DNA of 64,000 nucleotides from NCBI GenBank assembly GCA_937921775.1, contig CAKZUK010000018.1, forward strand, positions 1 to 64,000, written 5' to 3'. Shown in pieces: positions 53,401-62,234 of this stretch (position 1 is the first letter of the stretch; each line of letters begins with the position of its first letter). A program made the translations under genes and the position numbers. Under the pieces are notes generated by a model. That model was given only the letters and a program-made list of their open reading frames with translations, was not told where the DNA came from and ran no database searches. This DNA comes from an uncultured Saprospiraceae bacterium. GTDB lineage: Bacteria; Bacteroidota; Bacteroidia; Chitinophagales; Saprospiraceae.

Positions 53401-54633
53401 GAATTAGGATTTCGTCCATTGGCATTTACCTTGGATAATGGTTACATTTCAGAAGAAGCTAAAGAAAATGTTAGACGAGTGGTGACTGACCTTGGAGTGG
53501 ATCATGTATTTGGAAGTACACCTGAAATGAACGCCATTTTTGTGGACAGTTTACAACGACATTGCAATGTTTGTGATGGTTGCTTTAAAACCATTTACAC
53601 GCTCAGTGTACAATTAGCGCTGGAGAAAAACATTCCCTTTATCGTAACGGGCTTGTCAAGAGGTCAGTTTTTTGAAACACGTTTGACCGAAGAATTGTTT
53701 AGAAAAGATGATGTAGATATAGATAAAATTGATGCAACGATCTTGAATGCTAGGAAAGCTTATCACCAAGTAGATGATGCGGTGAAAAAATTGTTGGATA
53801 CTTCAATGTTTGAAGATGAAAGTGTTTTTGAGAAAATACAGTTTGTAGATTACTATCGCTATACCGATGTTAGTCTTGCTGAAATGTTAGAATATTTAGA
53901 CAGCAAATTGTCATGGGTTCGTCCTTCAGATACAGGACGTTCTACGAATTGTTTGATTAATCAGGCGGGGATTTATGTACACAAAAAAGAATTAGGCTAT
54001 AGTAATTATGCTTTTCCATATAGTTGGGATGTAAGAATTGGACATAAAACCAGATCGGCATCACTAGACGAAATCAACGAAGCAATTGACGAGCCTGAAG
54101 TTGAAAAAATACTAAAGGAAATAGGGTACACTGCTGCACAGACTGCAACTAATCGCGACGAGCAATTAGTTGCCTATTATGTTGGTTCAGCTGAAGTGAC
54201 AGAAATAGAATTAAGATCTTATTTGCTTAAGTATTTTCCTGATTATATGGTTCCTGTTCAATTCATCCAACTTGAGCATATGCCACTCACCGTTAATGGT
54301 AAAATCAACCGAGAGGCACTACCAGAACCAGACCGCATCCGACCTGTATTGGAGATGGAATACGTCGAGCCAGAAACAGAATTTGAAGTAATGATCCGCG
54401 ACATTTGGTCTGAGGTGATGCAAATTGACCGGATAGGTGTGCATGATAATTTTATTGATATAGGTGGTGATTCACTGAGTGGTATTCGTGTCGTTAGTCG
54501 TATAAATGAAGGAATGGAATTGGACTTACCAGTTAATATTATTTTCCAACATACTACCATCGCCCAATTGGCAGAATATGTACAGGGAGTTATAATGAAG
54601 CTATTAGAAGAATTAGAAAAGTCTGATTCTTAA
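50449..54633 (+). CDS. NRPS C-A-T with a zinc-finger/PP-loop ATPase domain inside the A domain
   Basis: The protein has 1394 residues. The condensation domain is about 10-430 (HHLITDAW, H141/H142/D146). The adenylation domain starts at about 462: YTSGSTGKPKG (610-620), NEYGPTE, YRSGDL, and A8 as KIRGRRVELAEIE (863-875). Specificity residues read D-L-T-K-I-G-E-V-G-K, the asparagine-type code. After A8, residues about 896-1235 are a foreign domain: CSACG...CNLC (C906, C909, C926, C929), PP-loop SGGKDS (971-976) and CNVCDGC (C1039, C1042, C1045), like N-acetyl-sugar amidotransferases (WbpG/PseA). Then A9 (FPDYMVP, 1263-1269), A10 (NGKINREAL) and a carrier with GGDS (S1342). One continuous frame; a natural A8-A9 interruption. 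Confidence 0.93.
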   Translation: MNQSVKNIDTSFELTKSQLLMWMGQKLKPASPMYNMATSFDIHASIDESAFVKAFQLLLQQCDAMRTVFFSVDEVPQQKIIANFQFEMEVLDFSQNTNALLNLAAWKKLRSQKIFDISDCLFDSVLIKLSPDHYIWYFNQHHLITDAWAVTVQFQAMAKLYQAQLNEIDLTHWSLPKFQDYLSQANESCNDPAQQMAQAHWKEKVSTMPDFSKFYQESNLELESKSIRISVRLGKEKSDQLRAMTMESDLRAWTQHLSLFSVFQTILYTYIYRITGQQKLAIGAPAHNRSTLSFKQTPGLFIELFPLVAEIENDESFSSLFQKVRNESLSFLKYAQANTSTPELNRSFNVVLNYINAAFSDFNDIPTSTEWVHADHADPGHHMRLQVHDFNASGDIELCFDLNTAVFNSAQISATPQHFIRLLDGFIEDRFQSIEKPPLLISETNAILAKSDSFVFESSKSVIDLYHQSVSKSTDNIAIRYQEIALSYRELDAHVNQLSNYLKDNGLVSNDRVAIYLNRSPEFVISVLAVLQLGATFVPIPVNYPSGRVLGIIEDAQAKFILSNSVLLKKLPVDFKNKIALDKESAFIQQQNIAFDKQEIAPEQLAYLMYTSGSTGKPKGVMIGHAALSHYIQWAAYKYVDGILPVMPLFTSTGFDLTITSLFLPLISNGVLVTYPEAEEGPDFSLFKVMEDNLVNLIKLTPSHIELLRSGNYKSSSIQTMIVGGENFKTDQAELIHSQLNDSVAIYNEYGPTEASVGCVVHQYNPKLDKDNSSVPIGLPISNVPVYILDKFLNVVPKGVPGELYISGLGLAKGYWGQEELTSAQFIANPFDANTSLYRSGDLVRQHPDGHIEYFGRKDLQVKIRGRRVELAEIETVLNKHPELKQGVVELRERRKAKYTEAIHNCSACGLPSNYPNASFNKEGVCNLCQDFESYQQKVSKYFKTEEDLTKLFNSVAPVDKGEYDCLALLSGGKDSTYVLGQLVELGFRPLAFTLDNGYISEEAKENVRRVVTDLGVDHVFGSTPEMNAIFVDSLQRHCNVCDGCFKTIYTLSVQLALEKNIPFIVTGLSRGQFFETRLTEELFRKDDVDIDKIDATILNARKAYHQVDDAVKKLLDTSMFEDESVFEKIQFVDYYRYTDVSLAEMLEYLDSKLSWVRPSDTGRSTNCLINQAGIYVHKKELGYSNYAFPYSWDVRIGHKTRSASLDEINEAIDEPEVEKILKEIGYTAAQTATNRDEQLVAYYVGSAEVTEIELRSYLLKYFPDYMVPVQFIQLEHMPLTVNGKINREALPEPDRIRPVLEMEYVEPETEFEVMIRDIWSEVMQIDRIGVHDNFIDIGGDSLSGIRVVSRINEGMELDLPVNIIFQHTTIAQLAEYVQGVIMKLLEELEKSDS

Positions 54634-54639
54634 ATCGAT

Positions 54640-56004
54640 ATGGCAAAGATAATTTGTGCGACCAGCGGATTGACTGGAATTTTAAATGCAAGCTATCACC
54701 TGCTTGCTCGTTTAGAAAAGGCAGGTCATGAGGTGATTTATGCATCCCCAAGACCTATTGAAGAAAAAGTAATTGAGCAAGGAATTCACTTCGTTCAACT
54801 ACCAGAAATAATCAATGAGGAAGAAGCTGATATACCAGACTTTAAAGGGACGCTTCGGAAGTTCATGCGATTGAAGTATAAAATTGAAAATGCTGCGATA
54901 AGAAGGAGAAATGCATTAGAAAGAATTGATCCAAAAGCCTTTGAAAAGTTAATAATAGACGAGCAAGCAGACTTGCTAATTGTTGACATTGAATTGCATG
55001 AATATATTTTTAAAGCCTTTGGCAGAAAGTTACCAATGTTATTGTTGAGTCAATGGTTTTCTGTATGGAATCGAAAAGGCTTGCCCTATTTGTTGCATGA
55101 TAGCATTCCTGGAAAAGGATGGCAAGGGCAAAGCTGGCGGATACGTTTTTCATGGCAATGGATAAAACTAAGTCGATGGATAAAGTTTGCTAAAAAAGAC
55201 TTTTTATCAGCTGGAACCAATAGGAGAACGGTCTTATTGGCATTGGCAAAACAAGAAGGTTTTCCGACTGAATATATCAAAGAAAATTATTGGCCAGGCC
55301 CCTTTACTTATGATCAATTGCCTGTGCTAAGTATGACAAATTTAGAAATGGAATTCCCACATGACCTGAGACCAAACTTACATTATATCGGTGCTATGGT
55401 TTGTGAAAGCAGAAAGGAAGTAAAGTTGAAGAAGGAAGAGAGGACTAAATTGGAAGCGGCCTTCAATTACAAGCAAAAGAATAATGCGGCATTGATCTAT
55501 TGCTCAGTGAGTACGCTACATAAAGGAGATCATCGTTTTATCAAAAAAATAATTAAGGCGGTTGGCTTTCAGAAAAAATGGGTTTTGATCATAGGATTGG
55601 GTGGTTTGATTGAGGATTCTTTCTTCGAAGAATTACCTAATAATGTTTTTGCATTTAGTAAAGTTCCGCAATTGGAAGTCTTACAGAATGCAGACTGTTC
55701 AATCAACCATGGAGGGATTCATACCATCAATGAATGTATACATTTCAAAGTACCTATGCTGGTGTATTCTGGCAAAAGGTCTGATCAAAATGGATGCGCA
55801 GCAAGGGTGGAGTATCACCAACTTGGGATGATGGGAGACAAGGACTTAGATGATCCAAAAGCAATGACTGAAAAGATAAATGAAATTTTAACAAACCCAT
55901 TATATCAAAATAAAGTCGAGCAAATGCATCATCATTCAGTCAGGTATAAGCAAGATGCCATTTTGGAAAGTATAGTTAATGATATATTGAAAAAGACTAG
56001 CTAG
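54640..56004 (+). CDS. Family 1 (UGT/MGT-type) glycosyltransferase
   Basis: The 454-residue protein has a GT-B fold: N-terminal ATSGLTGILNASYHLLARL, and the C-terminal nucleotide-sugar motif INHGGIHTINECIHFKVPML followed by SDQNGCAARVEYHQLG. Such enzymes transfer a sugar from a UDP- or TDP-sugar to a small molecule, typically a natural product. The gene starts six bases after the synthetase with the PP-loop domain, in the same operon, so it may glycosylate the peptide. An N-terminal segment rich in Trp/Lys (about 165-190) may be membrane-associated. Confidence 0.85.
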   Translation: MAKIICATSGLTGILNASYHLLARLEKAGHEVIYASPRPIEEKVIEQGIHFVQLPEIINEEEADIPDFKGTLRKFMRLKYKIENAAIRRRNALERIDPKAFEKLIIDEQADLLIVDIELHEYIFKAFGRKLPMLLLSQWFSVWNRKGLPYLLHDSIPGKGWQGQSWRIRFSWQWIKLSRWIKFAKKDFLSAGTNRRTVLLALAKQEGFPTEYIKENYWPGPFTYDQLPVLSMTNLEMEFPHDLRPNLHYIGAMVCESRKEVKLKKEERTKLEAAFNYKQKNNAALIYCSVSTLHKGDHRFIKKIIKAVGFQKKWVLIIGLGGLIEDSFFEELPNNVFAFSKVPQLEVLQNADCSINHGGIHTINECIHFKVPMLVYSGKRSDQNGCAARVEYHQLGMMGDKDLDDPKAMTEKINEILTNPLYQNKVEQMHHHSVRYKQDAILESIVNDILKKTS

Positions 56005-56107
56005 TTTTTCTTTTTCAAAGAAACTGACCGCTGATAAATAGTTGGACGAAATAATTTTGAACCCTCTAATTATGGTGTCAAAATAAAAAGATAAAAAATA
56101 ATTTACT

Positions 56108-56869
56108 ATGAAGAAATACGCTTTCGTGATTTTACTTTGTTGTCTAAGTATGTTGATGAGTTGTACCTCATACAAATCTTTGGTTAACTACAATGAATCA
56201 CCACCAATTCCAAGTCAGCCACAAAAAATAAACAATTACAAACCAATTACTATTCAAGCAAGTGACATTTTGCAAATCAAAGTGTTGAGTACTAATCCTA
56301 TTGCTGTACAGCCTTTCAACTTATCAAGTGGAGAGAGCGGAGGTGGTGGGCTTAGTGGTTTTTTAGTAAACAGCGAAGGCTTTATTGACTTTCCAACGAT
56401 TGGTAAAATCGAATTAAAAGGACTTAATATAGAAGGTGCAAAAAGTAGAATTGCAGAGCTATTATCTCCATATTTTGAGCAGACCCCTATTGTTCAAGTT
56501 CGACTCACCAATTTTAAAATAAATGTAAATGGCGAAGTAAATAACCCGGGTTCTTTTGGAGTGACAAACGATCGAATATCTCTGATTGACGCAGTTACCT
56601 TGGCAGGTGATTTTACTACTTATTCATCTAGAGATAGTATTTTGATTATACGAGAACAGGACGGAATGAGGACCTTTGGTTATGTCAATTTTAATTCTCC
56701 CGATGTTTTCAACTCGCCATATTTTTATCTTCAGCAGAATGATGTACTCTACGTTCGTCCAGACAAGGCAATTGTAAATTCAGTTAGAGATCCGGCGACT
56801 CGTTTTTTACCTTGGATTTCCGCAGCAGTTTCCATTACTGCCTTATTTATCACTTTAAGCAAAATTTAA
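56108..56869 (+). CDS. Polysaccharide export outer membrane lipoprotein (Wza-like)
   Basis: The 253-residue protein has a lipoprotein signal ending LMSC (C19), a Poly_export domain (about 45-135: IQASDILQIKVLST, GFIDFPTIGKIELKGL), an SLBB-type domain (about 140-225: INVNGEVNNPGSFGV) and a C-terminal hydrophobic segment (about 235-250) that would span the outer membrane. It forms the export pore for an exopolysaccharide or capsule. A sequence resembling a Bacteroidota -7 element (TAATTTTG, 56052-56059) lies 48 bases upstream of the ATG, without a matching -33 element. The gene starts the export operon after a 103-base gap. Confidence 0.9.
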   Translation: MKKYAFVILLCCLSMLMSCTSYKSLVNYNESPPIPSQPQKINNYKPITIQASDILQIKVLSTNPIAVQPFNLSSGESGGGGLSGFLVNSEGFIDFPTIGKIELKGLNIEGAKSRIAELLSPYFEQTPIVQVRLTNFKINVNGEVNNPGSFGVTNDRISLIDAVTLAGDFTTYSSRDSILIIREQDGMRTFGYVNFNSPDVFNSPYFYLQQNDVLYVRPDKAIVNSVRDPATRFLPWISAAVSITALFITLSKI

Positions 56870-56881
56870 GACATCAATAGT

Positions 56882-59233
56882 TTGGAAGGGAATAAACAAA
56901 TAAATAAATCGGAAGGTCTCGCAAAAGATGCGATCATAGTGGATGTGCAAAAACTGTTTAGAAGGATTCTTTCTTTCTGGTGGTTGTTTATCCTGTGTTT
57001 TATTGTCGCGATTGCGCTTGGGCGTTTTTATTTGCGCTACACGACTTTTGAATATGCTTCAAAGGCTACTTTGCTTATTAAAGATGCAGGACAGAGTGGG
57101 GGGATTTCAGAACAAAGCATTCTATCCGACAACCTTTTGTCAGGAGGTGGAAAAGCTATGGATAATGAGATTCAAATTCTGAAATCTTTGACACTTATGG
57201 AAAAGGTAATAGAGCGATTAAATCTACGAGTGGAATATTACCGGATAGGAAAACTAAAAGACACTGAGCTGTATTTGGATACCCCCTTTATTCTAGATTC
57301 TTTTGAACTCAAAAGCGATAATGGCTATGGGACTAGTTTTTGGATTGAACAAGAAGATTACAAAAGTTTTCTTTACAAGGAGAATGAAGATACTCCAGCA
57401 AATCGATACAATTACAATGAACCTTTTGAAACCCAAAAAGGTCGATTTTTAATCAGCTTAAGTTCTAAAGTTGCTGTTTTGCCAGGACTATATCGAGTGG
57501 TCGTATATTCAGTCGAAGCAAGTGCTAGGAAGAATAAAAACAATCTCAGCGTAGAGCGAATTGGAAGTCATTCAGCATCCAGCGTTTTAAATTTAAAAAA
57601 AATAGATCCTGTTCCTGAAAAGGCAAGAGATATTCTAAACACATTGATTGACATTTACAACGAAGAGGAAGTTAAAGATGAGAATACCGTACTTAGAAAT
57701 ACACTAGAATTCATTGATCGGAGAGTCGCCGATTTGGTAGGCGAATTAGACTCGGTTGAAGGTGGAATACAACGCTTTAAAAGCGCCAACGAAATCATCA
57801 ATGAGAATGCTTCCGCAAGTATGAACTATACCCTTGGCGAAATCAGATCTTCCTTACAAGATGTCTCTAGCTATGAAATTCAAAAAAATCTATTAGAATC
57901 CCTTGAAGGATTTCTTCTTATTGATCAAGCGAGTTTTGAACTCATTCCTGCTAACCTCATTGCAGAAAATCCAGTTCTATCAGGATTTGTCAACCAGTAC
58001 AATGCCTTGGTTTTACGTAACAAGCAGATATCAAAGACTGCTACTGACAAAAATCCAATAAGAATAGATTTAGAAAGTCAAATGACAGACTTGAAAAGAT
58101 TGATTTTGGAAACCATTCAAAATTTGAAAAAAGATATTCAAATTCCTATCGCTGAAATTGAGAAAAATATTCAAGCGCTCAGAAGCAGCATGAATAGTAT
58201 TCCGGCCATAGAGAAAAAGTTGATTGAAAAAATGAGAACGCAGGCAGTGAAAGAAAATTTATTCAATTACCTGTTACAAAAGAGAGAAGAAACAGCTCTG
58301 TCCGAAGCAGTTACAACTGCAAAAACTCGGACCATTGATCGAGCTCGTTTGTCGAAATCACCAATTTATCCCAATCGAAAGATGGTCAATATGTTCAGTG
58401 GCGTTTTAGGATTGATGGTGCCCTTACTACTAGTCAGCATACTAGGATTTTTTGAAAACAAGGTTGACAGCGAAGAGACGATTAATCAATTAACAAGTAT
58501 TCCTGTTTTAGGTAGAATTGGATTGCATAAAGGTGGAGATCAAATTATCGTCAAGCAAGGCAATCGATCTGCAATCAATGAAATGTTTCGACTCCTTCGT
58601 ACAAATCTCAACTTCCTAAACCACAGCAAAGAGAAACAAACCATCTTATTTACTTCTTCTATTTCCGGAGAAGGAAAAACGTTTATTGCCATTAACCTTG
58701 GAATCACTTTAGCACTTTCTAATAAAAAAGTTGTCATACTTGGCCTTGACTTGAGAAAGCCTAAAATGGGAAAATATCTAGGTGATATTCCTGATAAAGG
58801 CATTACCAATTACTTAATCGGTCAAAGTCCTATTTCGGAAATAATACAAACCTACAAGGAGAATCCAAACCTCTCCTATATTACTTCTGGACCTGTCCCA
58901 CCGAATCCAGCTGAATTAATTCTATCCGATCAGATGGAGCAAATGCTAAAAGAATTGGCAGAAGAATTTGACTACATCCTCATTGATACTCCTCCAATCG
59001 GTTTGGTTTCGGATGCATTGTTACTTCGGAAATATGTGGATAATATCTTAGTGATCGTTCGCCAGAAGTACACTCGAAAGGTCATGCTGAAAAACCTAGA
59101 GCATATGTATAGCAACAATGAACTAGAACGAGCAAATATCATTTTCAACGGTGTAAAGAACGGAGGAAGTTACTATGGCTATGGAGGTTATCAATACGGT
59201 TATCATCAAGAATATTACGTAGATGAAGAATAA
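56882..59233 (+). CDS. Polysaccharide co-polymerase/tyrosine autokinase (Wzc-like)
   Basis: The 783-residue protein starts at TTG 13 bases after the upstream stop; no nearer ATG exists. The Wzz-type membrane part has two membrane segments (near residue 30 and residue 505) around a coiled-coil-rich periplasmic region. The cytoplasmic bacterial tyrosine kinase domain has SSISGEGKTFIAINL (Walker A), VVILGLDLRKPKMG (Walker A') and YILIDTPPIGLVSD (Walker B). The C-terminus is a tyrosine/glycine-rich tail (YYGYGGYQYGYHQEYY) that is autophosphorylated in this family. It controls polymer length with the Wza-like pore. The CpsB phosphatase at 31982 is the likely antagonist. Confidence 0.92.
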   Translation: MEGNKQINKSEGLAKDAIIVDVQKLFRRILSFWWLFILCFIVAIALGRFYLRYTTFEYASKATLLIKDAGQSGGISEQSILSDNLLSGGGKAMDNEIQILKSLTLMEKVIERLNLRVEYYRIGKLKDTELYLDTPFILDSFELKSDNGYGTSFWIEQEDYKSFLYKENEDTPANRYNYNEPFETQKGRFLISLSSKVAVLPGLYRVVVYSVEASARKNKNNLSVERIGSHSASSVLNLKKIDPVPEKARDILNTLIDIYNEEEVKDENTVLRNTLEFIDRRVADLVGELDSVEGGIQRFKSANEIINENASASMNYTLGEIRSSLQDVSSYEIQKNLLESLEGFLLIDQASFELIPANLIAENPVLSGFVNQYNALVLRNKQISKTATDKNPIRIDLESQMTDLKRLILETIQNLKKDIQIPIAEIEKNIQALRSSMNSIPAIEKKLIEKMRTQAVKENLFNYLLQKREETALSEAVTTAKTRTIDRARLSKSPIYPNRKMVNMFSGVLGLMVPLLLVSILGFFENKVDSEETINQLTSIPVLGRIGLHKGGDQIIVKQGNRSAINEMFRLLRTNLNFLNHSKEKQTILFTSSISGEGKTFIAINLGITLALSNKKVVILGLDLRKPKMGKYLGDIPDKGITNYLIGQSPISEIIQTYKENPNLSYITSGPVPPNPAELILSDQMEQMLKELAEEFDYILIDTPPIGLVSDALLLRKYVDNILVIVRQKYTRKVMLKNLEHMYSNNELERANIIFNGVKNGGSYYGYGGYQYGYHQEYYVDEE

Positions 59234-60242
59234 TATGAAAGCAACAGATATCATCGTTGAAATTGGTCAAGCACATGAAGGCAGCCTAGGAATATTGCAC
59301 TCCTATATCGATGCCATTGCGGATACTGGTGCCAATGCCATCAAGTTTCAAACGCATATTGCTGAAGCAGAAAGTAGTGCACTAGAACCTTTTAGAATTA
59401 ATTTCTCTTATGAAGATGCAAGCCGATTTGATTATTGGAAGCGAATGTCTTTTACTAAAGAACAGTGGATTGGAATCAAACAGCATTGTGATGAAAAAGA
59501 AATAGAATTCATTTCTTCTCCCTTTTCGCAAGCAGCAGTGGACCTACTGGAATCTATAAATGTCCAACGCTACAAAATTGGATCTGGAGAAGTGAACAAT
59601 TTTTTGATGTTGGAAAAAATTGCCAAAACGGGGAAACCCATCATTCTCTCTTCTGGCATGAGTTCTTATGAAGAACTAGATAAAGCAGTGCAATTTATCG
59701 GAGAGTTTGGAAACGATCTAAGCATTCTCCAGTGCACCACAAGTTATCCAACACCAGCAGAGCGAATTGGCCTCAACGTAATTGGAGAATTAAAACAACG
59801 ATATCCAGATCATGAAATTGGATTATCTGAACATACAGGACGCATTGCAACTTGTACAGCAGCTATTGCACTCGGAGCTTCGATATTAGAGTTCCATGCT
59901 GTATTTGATCGAAGAATGTTTGGCCCAGATGCTGCTTCTAGTTTAACCATTGACGAAGTCAAAGAACTGGTAACTGCTGTTCGATTTTTGGAAAAAGCAT
60001 TGCAACATCCAATTGACAAAACGGATATAGGTCCTTATGTAGAACTCAAAAAAATATTCGAAAAAACATTGGCAATAAATAAAGATCTCAAAAAAGGTCA
60101 TGTACTCACCTTTGATGATTTGGAGGCAAAGAAACCTGCTCTTCAGGGAATTGCTGCCAGTTCTTTTCGCAGCGTACTGGGGAGAAAACTTAGTAAGGAC
60201 AAACAGCAATTTGAATTCTTAAAAGAAATAGACCTAGCATAA
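59223..60242 (+). CDS. neuB: N-acylneuraminate (nonulosonate) synthase, NeuB family
   Basis: The 339-residue protein has a TIM barrel with IIVEIGQAHEGSL, IKFQTH, RYKIGSGEVNN, PIILSSGMSS, LQCTTSYPTP and GLSEHTG, plus a C-terminal SAF (antifreeze-like) domain with KGHVLTFDDLEAKKPALQGI. The family condenses phosphoenolpyruvate with N-acetylmannosamine or a related 2,4-diamino hexose to sialic, legionaminic or pseudaminic acid. With a NeuC-type epimerase next, N-acetylneuraminic acid or legionaminic acid are likelier than pseudaminic acid. It overlaps the kinase gene by 11 bases, so it is one transcript with export. Confidence 0.9.
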   Translation: MKNNMKATDIIVEIGQAHEGSLGILHSYIDAIADTGANAIKFQTHIAEAESSALEPFRINFSYEDASRFDYWKRMSFTKEQWIGIKQHCDEKEIEFISSPFSQAAVDLLESINVQRYKIGSGEVNNFLMLEKIAKTGKPIILSSGMSSYEELDKAVQFIGEFGNDLSILQCTTSYPTPAERIGLNVIGELKQRYPDHEIGLSEHTGRIATCTAAIALGASILEFHAVFDRRMFGPDAASSLTIDEVKELVTAVRFLEKALQHPIDKTDIGPYVELKKIFEKTLAINKDLKKGHVLTFDDLEAKKPALQGIAASSFRSVLGRKLSKDKQQFEFLKEIDLA

Positions 60243-60244
60243 TT

Positions 60245-61402
60245 ATGGCGAAGCGAAAAATATGTGTTGTTGTGACGGCTCGCCCAAGTTATAGTCGAAT
60301 AAAGACAGCTTTATCTGCTATTCAAGCGCATCCCGACCTGGAACTTCAATTGGTCGTGGCAGCATCAGCATTGCTGGGGCGCTATGGAACCGCAGTTCGA
60401 GTTATGGAGCAAGATGGCTTCGAGATAAAAGCTAAAGTGTACAATGTGTTGGAAGGCGGCGGTCTGACGGCTCAAACTAAAACAACTGGACTGGGAATAA
60501 TTGAATTGTCCAATGTTTTTGAAAATATATCTCCGGATGCGGTAGTTACCATCGCTGATCGCTACGAAACAATGTCAACAGCCATAGCGGCTTCATATAT
60601 GAACATCCCGCTCATTCACATCCAGGGAGGAGAAGTTACTGGAAATATAGATGAAAAAGTACGCCATGCTATTACCAAGTTGGCAGACATACATTTTGTT
60701 TCTTCTCGAAGAGCACATGAACGAGTGATCCGTCTGGGAGAAGCCACCGATAAAGTTTTTCAAACGGGATGTCCTTCTATTGATTTAGCAAATGATATTT
60801 TATCAGACACATCATTGGATTTCAATCCATATCAAAAATACGGAGGAGTAGGAGGTAAGCCGGATTTTGAAAAAGGATACTGTGTAGTGATGCAACATCC
60901 AGTGACTACGGAGTATCAGGCATCTCGTGAAAATGTAGAGGAGACCTTATTCGCCATGAAAAATTTGGACATGCCTACTTTTTGGTTTTGGCCAAATGTA
61001 GATGCAGGATCTGATGGTACTTCAAACGGCATTCGATCTTTTAGAGAAAATCATGAAGTAGATAATTTTCATTTTTTCAAAAACATGGACCCTTCTGACT
61101 TTTTAAAATTACTATTTAATAGTAAATGCTTAGTAGGCAATTCCAGCGCAGGAATCAGAGAATGTTCTTTCCTTGGTGTGCCAGTTGTTAATATTGGAAC
61201 CAGACAAACAGGTCGAGAGCGAGGTGATAATGTTTTAGATACAGAATACGATCGATTGTCTATTCAACAGTCGATACAAAAGCATCTAGACAATGGTCGA
61301 TACAGTCGAAGTCCTATTTATGGCGATGGGACTGCGGGAATACAAATTGCAGACTTAATAGCTTCATTGCCTTTGACTTACAGCAAGGTTTTAACCTATT
61401 AA
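60245..61402 (+). CDS. neuC: UDP-N-acetylglucosamine 2-epimerase (hydrolysing), NeuC family
   Basis: The 385-residue GT-B-fold protein has VVVTARPSYSRIKTAL, IADRYETMSTAIAA, IHIQGGEVTGNIDEKVRHA, GNSSAGIRECSFLGVPVVNI and a final NRG-like loop. NeuC/LegG enzymes release ManNAc (or its diamino analogue) from the UDP-sugar, the first step of nonulosonic acid synthesis. The gene follows neuB after two bases. I cannot tell from sequence whether the substrate is UDP-GlcNAc or UDP-diNAcBac. Confidence 0.88.
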   Translation: MAKRKICVVVTARPSYSRIKTALSAIQAHPDLELQLVVAASALLGRYGTAVRVMEQDGFEIKAKVYNVLEGGGLTAQTKTTGLGIIELSNVFENISPDAVVTIADRYETMSTAIAASYMNIPLIHIQGGEVTGNIDEKVRHAITKLADIHFVSSRRAHERVIRLGEATDKVFQTGCPSIDLANDILSDTSLDFNPYQKYGGVGGKPDFEKGYCVVMQHPVTTEYQASRENVEETLFAMKNLDMPTFWFWPNVDAGSDGTSNGIRSFRENHEVDNFHFFKNMDPSDFLKLLFNSKCLVGNSSAGIRECSFLGVPVVNIGTRQTGRERGDNVLDTEYDRLSIQQSIQKHLDNGRYSRSPIYGDGTAGIQIADLIASLPLTYSKVLTY

Positions 61403-61520
61403 ATGGCATTTGTAATCGCAAAAATATTTACCATCATTATGATAATGACGGAATTGAAACTACTTGCAACTAAAGTCTTTTCTAGTAGCAATACAAAAGA
61501 CTGTAATAAATTTTAAGTTT

Positions 61521-62222
61521 ATGAAAATACTTGGTTTGATTCCCGCGAGAGGAGGTTCCAAAGGAGTGCCTCATAAGAACCAGCGTTTACTCGCAGGACG
61601 ACCCTTGATTGCCTACACCATTTCAGCAGCCTTGGCTTCTTCCTCAATTCATACACTTGCAGTATCAACCGATAGCGAATCCATTGCTGAGCTGAGTCTT
61701 GAAGCTGGTGCAACAATTCCTTTTCTTCGTCCAGCAAAACTGGCAACCGACACTTCTCCAACGATTGACACGGTGCTACACGCACTTACTTTTTATGAAC
61801 AAGAAGGGCAGTTTTTTGATGCGGTTTGTTTACTTCAGCCTACCTGTCCACTTCGAAGTACAGAAGATATTCAAGAAGCGATTAATGCATTTGAAAAGTG
61901 CGATGCGGATAGTCTTATTTCAGTAAGAGAAGTCCCGCACACCTATAATCCACATTGGGTTTTTAAGCAAAAAGAAGGGGAGCCTTTTCTCGAAATTGCA
62001 ACTGGTGAGAAACAAATTATTTCCAGAAGACAAGACCTTCCCAAAGCTTATTGTCGTGACGGTTCAATCTACATTACAAGAACAAGTGTATTGAAAAAAA
62101 CAGGCTCACTCTATGGAGAAAAGATTGCGCATTATAAATCAACTAACCCACACCAAGTAAATATTGACACACTAGAAGATTGGGAAGGAGCAGAGTTGAT
62201 TATAAAAGGTTTAAAGCTTTAG
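61521..62222 (+). CDS. neuA: N-acylneuraminate cytidylyltransferase, NeuA family
   Basis: The ATG at 61521 gives 233 residues beginning MKILGLIPARGGSKGVPHKN, the CTP-binding motif of the family; a TTG 19 codons upstream is not needed. Further landmarks are LQPTCPLRSTEDIQEAI, DLPKAYCRDGSIYI and VNIDTLEDW. The enzyme makes the CMP-activated sugar for transfer onto the polysaccharide. With neuB and neuC it completes the pathway from a UDP-sugar to a CMP-nonulosonate. Confidence 0.92.
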   Translation: MKILGLIPARGGSKGVPHKNQRLLAGRPLIAYTISAALASSSIHTLAVSTDSESIAELSLEAGATIPFLRPAKLATDTSPTIDTVLHALTFYEQEGQFFDAVCLLQPTCPLRSTEDIQEAINAFEKCDADSLISVREVPHTYNPHWVFKQKEGEPFLEIATGEKQIISRRQDLPKAYCRDGSIYITRTSVLKKTGSLYGEKIAHYKSTNPHQVNIDTLEDWEGAELIIKGLKL

Positions 62223-62234
62223 TTTTAAACTAAA
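62218..62234 (+). terminator. Weak terminator-like hairpin after neuA
   Basis: TTTAGTTT and AAACTAAA around one base form a 17-base palindrome that includes the neuA stop codon and is followed 6 bases later by a T run. It is A/T-only apart from one G and one C, so the stem is weak. Transcription may partly continue into the next gene. Confidence 0.3.

Noticed and set aside
56052-56059. TAATTTTG as a Bacteroidota -7 promoter element for the Wza-like gene
   Set aside because: No TTTG at the proper distance upstream was found, so it is noted in the gene entry but not listed as a promoter.
59159-59230. Tyr/Gly-rich tail of the kinase as a prion-like or low-complexity oddity
   Set aside because: Tyrosine clusters at this position are normal for Wzc-type autokinases.
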